DNA from: Pseudofrankia inefficax
GTDB taxonomy: Bacteria; Actinomycetota; Actinomycetes; Frankiales; Frankiaceae
Direction: 5' to 3'
DNA length: 64,000 nucleotides
Assembly: GCF_000166135.1 (NCBI RefSeq)
Contig: NC_014666.1
Span: 3,596,001 to 3,660,000, forward strand
How positions within the stretch are numbered: the stretch's first letter is position 1; the number at the start of each line of letters is the position of its first letter. The notes under the pieces were generated by a model that was not told where the DNA came from, made no database searches, and saw only the letters and a program-made list of their open reading frames with translations. A program made the translations under genes and the position numbers. This document shows positions 57,465-64,000 of this stretch, in pieces.

Positions 57465-60317
57465 CTAGCCGGGCGGCTCGGTGTGGCCGGTGGCCTGGTC
57501 GAGGAGTTGGGCCAGGTGGTGGGACTCGGTCGCGGCCAGCTGGGTCAGCTGGGTACGGCAGGAGAAGCCGTCGGCGAGGACGGTCGGGTTCGGGCCGGCG
57601 GCTCGGACGGCCGGGAGAAGGGCGGTCTCGGCGACGGCCACCGAGACGTCGTAGTGGCCCTTCTCCGCGCCGAAGTTGCCGGCCAGGCCGCAGCAGCCGC
57701 CGACCTGGGTGACCTCGGCGCCGGCCTTCGCCAGCAGCGCCGCGTCCGGCGCCCAGCCGAGGACCGCGTGGTGGTGACAGTGCGGCTGCGCGACGGCGCG
57801 GACGCCGTCCAGGCGTGGCGGCGACCAGCCCGGCGTCGCGGTGAGCAGCTCGGCGAGGGTCCCGGTGGCGGCCGCGGCCTGGGCGGACCGCGGATCGTCC
57901 GGCAGCAGCTCCGTGACGTCGCGGCGCAGCACTGCCGTGCAGGACGGTTCCAGGCCGACGATCGGGATTCCGGCGCTCAGCGCGGGTTCCAGGGCGTCGA
58001 GGCTGCGGCGCAGCTGGCGCTTCGCGGTGTCGAGCTGACCGGTGCTGATCCAGGTCAGGCCGCAGCAGACCGACTGACCGACCACGCTGACCTCGTACCC
58101 GGCGGCCTCCAGCACCCGGACCGCCGCCTGGCCGACCTCGGGCGTGAAGTGGTTGGTGAACGTGTCGACCCACAGCAGCACCGGGCGAGCGGTCCCGTCG
58201 GCGCCCGCCACCCGGGCCCGCTTCGCGAACCACTGGCGGAAGGTGCGCGAGGCGAAGACCGGGAGGTCGCGGCGGGGGTCGACGCCACCGGCGGCCTTGG
58301 CCAGCCGGGCGGCGCCCGGGGCGCGCAGCGCCGCGTTGGCCAATCGGGGAGCCCGGGCGGCGGCCCGGGCCAGCCGGGGCAGCCAGCCCAGGCTGTAGTG
58401 CGAGGCGGGCCGCAGCCGGCGGCGGTACTTCTGGTGCAGCACCTCGGACTTGTAGGTGGCCATGTCGATGCCGGTGGGGCAGTCGGAGGCGCAGCCCCGG
58501 CATGACAGGCACAGGTCCAGGGACTCGGCGAGCTCCTTCGACCGGTAGCCCGAGACGAGGCCGCCGTTCGCGAGCTCCTGCAGGACGCGGGCCCGGCCGC
58601 GCGTCGAGTCCTTCTCGTCACGGGTCGCGAGGAACGACGGGCACATCACGCCGCCGACCCCGGTGTTGTCCGAACGGCAGCGCCCGACGCCGACGCAGCG
58701 ATGGACCGCGACGGACAGGTCGCCCTGGTCGTGCGGGTAGGCGTAGGCGAGGCCGGCGCGCAGCGGCTTCGCGGCCGGGACGCGCAGGTCGGCGTCGACG
58801 GGCGCCGGGTCCACGAGAATCCCGGGGTTGAGCAGGTTGTCCGGGTCGAAGACGTGCTTGACGGCGCCGAAGGCGGCCAGCGCGTCGGGCGAGTACATCT
58901 TGCTGAGGAGCTCGCCGCGGGCCCGGCCGTCGCCGTGCTCGCCCGACATCGACCCGCCGTGCGCGGCGACGAGGTCGGCGGCGGCGAGCATGAACTCCCG
59001 GAACGGCCCGGCGCCGTGCCCGTACGTGAGCGGGAAGTCGATCCGGACGTGCACGCAGCCGTCGCCGAAGTGCCCGTAGAGCAGCCCGTCCAGCCGGTGC
59101 GCCGCGAGCAGCGCCTTGAACGCGCGCAGGTAGGCGGCGAGCCGCTCGGGCGGCACCGCCGCGTCCTCCCAGCCCGGCCAGGCGGGGTCACCCGACGGCG
59201 TGCGGGTGCCGAGCCCGGCGCCGTCCTCCCGGATGCGCCACAGCGCCCGCGCGGTCGCCCCGGTCACGACCGTCGCGTCCAGGCAGCCGGAGTCGGCGAC
59301 CAGCCGCCGGGCGGCGGCGACCGCCTCGGCCTCGGTGGCTCCGGCGGTTTCGACGAACAGCCAGCCGCCGCCGCGCGGCAGGTCCGGCACGGCCGCCGCC
59401 CCGCGCCGGGCCCGCAGCACGTCGACCATCTGGGCGTCCATGCCCTCCAGCGCCACCGGCGCGTGCGGGCGCACCGCCGCGACAGCCTCGGCCGCGGTGA
59501 AGATGTCCTCGTAGCCGAGCACCGCCAGGGCGACCGCTGCCGGTGCCTCGACCAGCTCGACGGTCGCCGCCGTGACGAGGCCGAGCGTTCCCTCGGTGCC
59601 GACCAGGAACCGGGCCAGGTCGGCCCCGTTCTCGGCCAGGAGGTGCTCCAGTGAGTAACCGGACACCTGGCGGGTGAAGCGGCCGAACTCGGTGCGGATC
59701 AGCCCGAGGTTCGCGTGGACGACCTGGTCGAGGGCCTTGCCCAACGGACCGGCCGCCGCCAGCCCGTCCCGCCCGAACCGCCGCGCGGTGAGCCGCTCGC
59801 CGGACGAGGTGAGCAGGTCGAGGGCGACGACGTTGTCCGCGGTCCGCCCGTAGCGCAGCGCGCGGGAGCCGCAGGCGTTGTTGCCGATCGCCCCGCCGAT
59901 CGTCGCCCGGCTGTGCGTCGACGGGTCGGGCCCGAACCGCAGCCCGTGCGCGGCCGCGGCGGCCGTGACGGCGTCGAGGACCACCCCGGGCTGGACGAGC
60001 GCGGTCCGCGCCGCCGGGTCCAGGGACAGCACCCGGTTGAGGTGCCGGGAGAAGTCCAGCACCAGGCCCGGTCCGACGGCGTTGCCCGCGATCGAGGTTC
60101 CGGCGCCCCGGGCCGTGACCGACGCGCCGACCTCGCGGGCCGCCGCGAGCGCCGCGGCGACCTCGTCGGCGTCGCGCGGGTAGGCGACCGCGGTCGGCAC
60201 CACCCGGTAGTTCGACGCGTCGGACGAGTACTCGGCCCGCCGCCGGGCCGAGCCGTCCACCTCGGTGACGCCGGCCCGGGTCAGCGCCTCGACCAACGCC
60301 TGCTGATCTTTGCCCAC
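57465..60317 (-). CDS. FAD- and Fe-S-binding dehydrogenase (D-lactate/glycolate dehydrogenase type)
   Basis: A 950-residue fusion of a GlcD-like flavoprotein and a GlcF-like iron-sulfur protein. FAD-binding PCMH domain at about 35-210 (TARGAGTSIAGNAVGPGLVLD, GGAIGNNACGSRALRYG); FAD-oxidase C-terminal domain to about 530 (LYGHFGDGCVHVRIDFP, SGEHGDGR). Then two 4Fe-4S clusters (CVGVGRCRSDN with MCPSF; CLSCRGCASDCPTGID) and two CCG domains (VCCGLTWI, CCGLAGNFG). Such enzymes oxidise D-lactate or a related 2-hydroxy acid and feed electrons to quinone. GTG at 60317 has AGGA about ten bases upstream. Confidence 0.93.
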   Translation of the reverse strand: MGKDQQALVEALTRAGVTEVDGSARRRAEYSSDASNYRVVPTAVAYPRDADEVAAALAAAREVGASVTARGAGTSIAGNAVGPGLVLDFSRHLNRVLSLDPAARTALVQPGVVLDAVTAAAAAHGLRFGPDPSTHSRATIGGAIGNNACGSRALRYGRTADNVVALDLLTSSGERLTARRFGRDGLAAAGPLGKALDQVVHANLGLIRTEFGRFTRQVSGYSLEHLLAENGADLARFLVGTEGTLGLVTAATVELVEAPAAVALAVLGYEDIFTAAEAVAAVRPHAPVALEGMDAQMVDVLRARRGAAAVPDLPRGGGWLFVETAGATEAEAVAAARRLVADSGCLDATVVTGATARALWRIREDGAGLGTRTPSGDPAWPGWEDAAVPPERLAAYLRAFKALLAAHRLDGLLYGHFGDGCVHVRIDFPLTYGHGAGPFREFMLAAADLVAAHGGSMSGEHGDGRARGELLSKMYSPDALAAFGAVKHVFDPDNLLNPGILVDPAPVDADLRVPAAKPLRAGLAYAYPHDQGDLSVAVHRCVGVGRCRSDNTGVGGVMCPSFLATRDEKDSTRGRARVLQELANGGLVSGYRSKELAESLDLCLSCRGCASDCPTGIDMATYKSEVLHQKYRRRLRPASHYSLGWLPRLARAAARAPRLANAALRAPGAARLAKAAGGVDPRRDLPVFASRTFRQWFAKRARVAGADGTARPVLLWVDTFTNHFTPEVGQAAVRVLEAAGYEVSVVGQSVCCGLTWISTGQLDTAKRQLRRSLDALEPALSAGIPIVGLEPSCTAVLRRDVTELLPDDPRSAQAAAATGTLAELLTATPGWSPPRLDGVRAVAQPHCHHHAVLGWAPDAALLAKAGAEVTQVGGCCGLAGNFGAEKGHYDVSVAVAETALLPAVRAAGPNPTVLADGFSCRTQLTQLAATESHHLAQLLDQATGHTEPPG

Positions 60318-60446
60318 CGGTCCATCCTGTCGCAGGCCGGCGGTCGGCTCACGCCCGCGTCCGGCGAACCGCCACATCGCCGGCCTGGCACGTGACGAGC
60401 AGCGGCCCGCCGCGGCGGAGCGGAGGCGGGCCGGGCGCGGCGCGCC

Positions 60447-61328
60447 TCAGAGCTGGGAGATCGACCAGTCGACCTTCTGCGGCGCTGGGGTGGTCGAGCC
60501 CACGTCGAGCTGGATGTCGGCGCGGCTGGTCAGCGGGATCGTCGCCGGGTCGCCGGTGAACAGCTTGCCGTTGACGTAGGCGGTGACCTTGCCCGAGGCC
60601 GAGCCGACCTGGGTGGCGCTCAGCGTCTGCTTCCAGATCCCGAAGAAGTTGCCCAGCGTGTAGGTCGCGCTGTTCGGGGCCTCGATGTGGATGACGCCGT
60701 CCTGGGCGTGCGTGTGCAGCCAGTAGTAGCACTGGGTGGCCGAGTCCATCTCGGGCTCACCGGCGCCGGACGAGTTCTGCGGCTCGACGATGCCGATACC
60801 CGGTGGCACCGGCCGCAGCGCCCCGTTGACGTAGATCGTCAGGTGCGCGTGGATGTGGTAGACGACCTGCTCCTGGGCCTCGCACTTGACGCCGTCGACC
60901 GTCTCGCCGTTGGCCGCGGCGGTGACGGGCGCGAGCACCGTGCCCTGTTCGAGCACGATCCCCTCCGGGCCCTGCGGGCCGGTCAGCGTGCTCGTCGCGA
61001 CGTCGGCGCTGGTGCTGGTCGCCGACGGCTTGTCGTTGCCGACGGTGACGACCAGGACGATCACGACGACGGCGAGCACGACGATCGAGCCGATCCCGGC
61101 CGACCAGCCGAGGACCTGGCGGCGCTTCTCGCGCCTGGCCTGCTCGGCCCGCAGCGCCGCGGCCTTCTTGCGGGCGGCGTTGGTCTTGGCGTTCTGCTGG
61201 CCGCCGGACGGCCCGCCCGAGCCGCGCGGCGCGGCCGGGCTCGGCCGTGACTTGCCCTCCGACGAGGACGGGCCGGCAGCGGACTCCTGCGCGGTCGTCG
61301 AGCCGGGTCGCGGGCGCTTGTTGGCCAT
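60447..61328 (-). CDS. Membrane-anchored protein with His-rich outer domain
   Basis: A 293-residue protein. Residues 1-75 are a charged, disordered cytoplasmic stretch (KKAAALRAEQARREKRRQ), residues 76-97 one membrane helix (GSIVVLAVVVIVLVVTVG), and the outer part (150-293) is beta-rich with HIHAHLTIYVNG and YYWLHTHAQDGVIHIE, a dense set of histidines that could bind a metal such as copper. No family named with confidence. ATG at 61328 is preceded by AAAGGCC only. It is divergent from the sugar ABC transporter operon. Confidence 0.78.
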   Translation of the reverse strand: MANKRPRPGSTTAQESAAGPSSSEGKSRPSPAAPRGSGGPSGGQQNAKTNAARKKAAALRAEQARREKRRQVLGWSAGIGSIVVLAVVVIVLVVTVGNDKPSATSTSADVATSTLTGPQGPEGIVLEQGTVLAPVTAAANGETVDGVKCEAQEQVVYHIHAHLTIYVNGALRPVPPGIGIVEPQNSSGAGEPEMDSATQCYYWLHTHAQDGVIHIEAPNSATYTLGNFFGIWKQTLSATQVGSASGKVTAYVNGKLFTGDPATIPLTSRADIQLDVGSTTPAPQKVDWSISQL

Positions 61329-61637
61329 CAGGTGGGCCTTTCCGGTGGTCGGCCGGCGGGCACGGAACAGCGGCGCCGGCGGGCACCGAGTCGAACGGCA
61401 GGTCAGGCGTGGGACGACGCGCCGCGGCTGGCGCCTCGTCACGACACAACGGTGATACCAGCGGAACCTGTGAGACGTCCTGCCTACTGTGACAAACGGG
61501 CCGCCGCCGACGCTCGTCAGGGTGCTGAACCGCCCGAGATGTCGGTGTACGGTGCAGTCTCGCCGCGCCCCGCGCGGGGCGCGGATCTCACTTCACTACG
61601 GATCGTCCGGCACGTGCCTGCCGGTGAAGGAGAACCG
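61329..61637. other. Divergent intergenic region, about 310 bp
   Basis: Holds promoters for the His-rich protein and the ABC ATPase. The frame that continues upstream of the ATPase start is not conserved in character. No repeat or RNA seen. Confidence 0.35.
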
Positions 61638-62732
<1,095 letters not shown>

Positions 62733-62741
62733 CCCGCGGCT

Positions 62742-62779
62742 GACGAGTGGCCGTCCGGTCGTCCGGGCGGCCACTCGTC
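62742..62779. terminator. Terminator after the sugar ABC ATPase gene
   Basis: GACGAGTGGCCG and CGGCCACTCGTC form a perfect 12-bp stem with a 14-nt loop, 10 bp after the stop codon. It implies that the binding-protein gene has its own promoter; TTGACT at 62818 is a possible -35. Confidence 0.75.
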
Positions 62780-62915
62780 GCATCTCGTTACGTTCCGGTG
62801 AATCCGGGTCAAACGTCTTGACTCGAATAAGTAAGGCTGCTGAACTAACAAAAATTCTGGGCGGCCGGGGCGACTGGGCGGCCCGGACCACCTCCATGGC
62901 AGAGATGAGGGGCCG

Positions 62916-64000
62916 ATGAACAGAAGGCTCACCGGTCGGGTCGCGGGCGGGGTCGCGTTCGCGGCCGCCGCCGCGCTCGCGCTGGCCGCGTGCGGGAGCA
63001 GCGGCGGTGGCTCGTCGTCCGGCGGCGCGACGACGCTGAAGCTCGTCGTCGCCGACTACGGCACCGGCCCGTCCAACACCAGCACCAAGTACTGGCAGGA
63101 CATCGCCGACGCCTTCCACACGGCGCACTCCGACATCACCGTCAAGATCACGACGATTCCCTGGACCCAGTTCGACCAGCAGGTCCAGACGATGATCCAG
63201 AACAAGCAGTACCCGGACATCACCGAGGGCGACTACTTCTCGAACTACGCCCAGGACGGCCTGCTCTACTCGGCCTCCGACGTCCTCTCGAACCCGGGCA
63301 ACCTGCTGCCAGCCTTCAAGGACCAGGGCACCTTCGAGGGAACCCAGTACGGCCTGCCGTTCACCACGTCGAGCCGGACGCTGTTCTACAGCAAGAAGCT
63401 CTTCGCGCAGGCCGGCATCACCGACGCGCCGAAGACCTGGGCCGACGTCCAGGCCGACGCCGAGAAGATCAAGGCCACCGGCAACATCGGCTTCGGGCTG
63501 CCGCTCGGCTCCGAGGAGGCCCAGGCCGAGTCGCTGCTGTGGATGCTCGGCGCGGGCGGCGGCTACCAGACCGGCGGCAAGTACACCATCAACAGCGCGG
63601 CCAACACCGAGGCCTTCACCTTCCTCAAGGGCCTCGTCGCCGCCGGTGACACCGAGCCGAACCCCGGCACGGTCAACCGCACCGACCTGTGGCAGAAGTT
63701 CGCCCAGGGCCAGGTCGGCATGGTCAACGGCTCGCCGGCGCTCATCCCGATCATCCAGGCGGCCGGCAAGCTGACCGACAGCGGCTGGACCTCGGTCCCG
63801 ATCGCCGGCAAGTCCGGACCGCTCTCGACCACCCTCGGTGTCTGCGACAACGTCGCCGCGTTCAAGCCGAACGGTCACCAGACCCAGATCAGGCAGTTCC
63901 TGGACTTCGCCTACCAGGACAAGTACCAGCTGCAGTTCGACAAGGAGTACGACCTGCTGCCGGCGACCAGCACGGCCAGCACGGCGCTTTCCTCGGACCC
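62916..64000 (+). CDS. Sugar ABC transporter substrate-binding lipoprotein, 3' end outside the window
   Basis: The frame is open to the window end (361 codons), so only the 5' part is seen. The signal peptide ends in LALAACGSSGG with a lipobox cysteine at residue 27, then a Ser/Gly tether. The rest is a CUT1 solute-binding protein: WQDIADAFHTAHSDITVKI, QYPDITEGDYFSNYAQDGLL, EGTQYGLPFTTSSRTLFYSKKLF, GQVGMVNGSPALIPI. It captures a sugar outside the membrane for permeases that should follow to the right. ATG at 62916 has AGGGG five bases upstream. Confidence 0.93.
   Translation, partial: MNRRLTGRVAGGVAFAAAAALALAACGSSGGGSSSGGATTLKLVVADYGTGPSNTSTKYWQDIADAFHTAHSDITVKITTIPWTQFDQQVQTMIQNKQYPDITEGDYFSNYAQDGLLYSASDVLSNPGNLLPAFKDQGTFEGTQYGLPFTTSSRTLFYSKKLFAQAGITDAPKTWADVQADAEKIKATGNIGFGLPLGSEEAQAESLLWMLGAGGGYQTGGKYTINSAANTEAFTFLKGLVAAGDTEPNPGTVNRTDLWQKFAQGQVGMVNGSPALIPIIQAAGKLTDSGWTSVPIAGKSGPLSTTLGVCDNVAAFKPNGHQTQIRQFLDFAYQDKYQLQFDKEYDLLPATSTASTALSSD

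Overview
The window is very GC-rich with strong G/C preference at third codon positions, many GTG starts and GGAGG-type ribosome binding sites. Gene content is typical of a complex soil or plant-associated actinomycete: a Ser/Thr kinase fused to a cyclophilin, efeUOB, a mycothiol-dependent isomerase-family protein, MmyB-type XRE regulators, and an NB-ARC/TPR protein. The style resembles Frankia or a close relative, but this is an inference from general character, not from a marker gene.

Layout. 1-5.7 kb: a hypothetical protein cut by the left edge, an SF1 helicase-like ATPase, a small membrane protein and an NYN-domain protein with a probable OST-HTH domain. 5.8-9.3 kb: an NCS1 permease plus hydantoin/allantoin racemase operon with its GntR/FCD regulator. 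9.7-15 kb: the kinase-cyclophilin fusion and an FtsX/MacB-type ABC exporter. 15.1-20.2 kb: efeUOB iron uptake, divergent from a BlaI-family repressor and M56 protease pair, with an IdeR-like iron box and a BlaI-like palindrome in the shared intergenic region. 20.2-33.2 kb: SNF2/SWIM helicase, tandem paralogous genes, an XRE/SDR divergent pair around a perfect palindrome, an AlkB-like dioxygenase with a near-perfect LexA box, a UvrD-type helicase with a RelE-like N terminus, a maleylpyruvate isomerase-family protein and a PAP2-family membrane enzyme. 33.5-38.3 kb: metH behind an apparent S-adenosylhomocysteine riboswitch, then a small P-loop kinase.

From about 38.4 to 47.5 kb the window changes character: it becomes an accessory island. 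It holds a truncated TIR gene, two copies of a two-gene cassette (a serine-recombinase-like protein lacking its catalytic residues plus a partner protein) behind an RNA-like leader whose stem is conserved by compensatory changes, a DUF4240 protein, and an EAD-NB-ARC-TPR (bacterial NLR-like) gene bracketed by two 163-bp inverted repeats, with several small orphan proteins. A second TIR protein at 53.1-54.4 kb carries an N-terminal effector-associated domain of the same type as the one on the NB-ARC protein, which suggests the two could work together as a sensor-effector immune pair.

From 47.5 kb on the content is mostly metabolic: a DoxX-like membrane protein, a beta-propeller hydrolase-like protein, a sulfotransferase, an acyl-CoA dehydrogenase, a 2OG-Fe(II) oxygenase, two divergent citrate synthase genes (one fused to a DNA-binding helix-turn-helix), a large FAD/Fe-S dehydrogenase, a histidine-rich membrane-anchored protein, and the start of a sugar ABC transporter operon cut by the right edge. 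Four copies of a dispersed palindromic element with the core TGATCGCCGTTTTGGCCCT lie in intergenic regions. No tRNA, rRNA, transposase or CRISPR array was seen.
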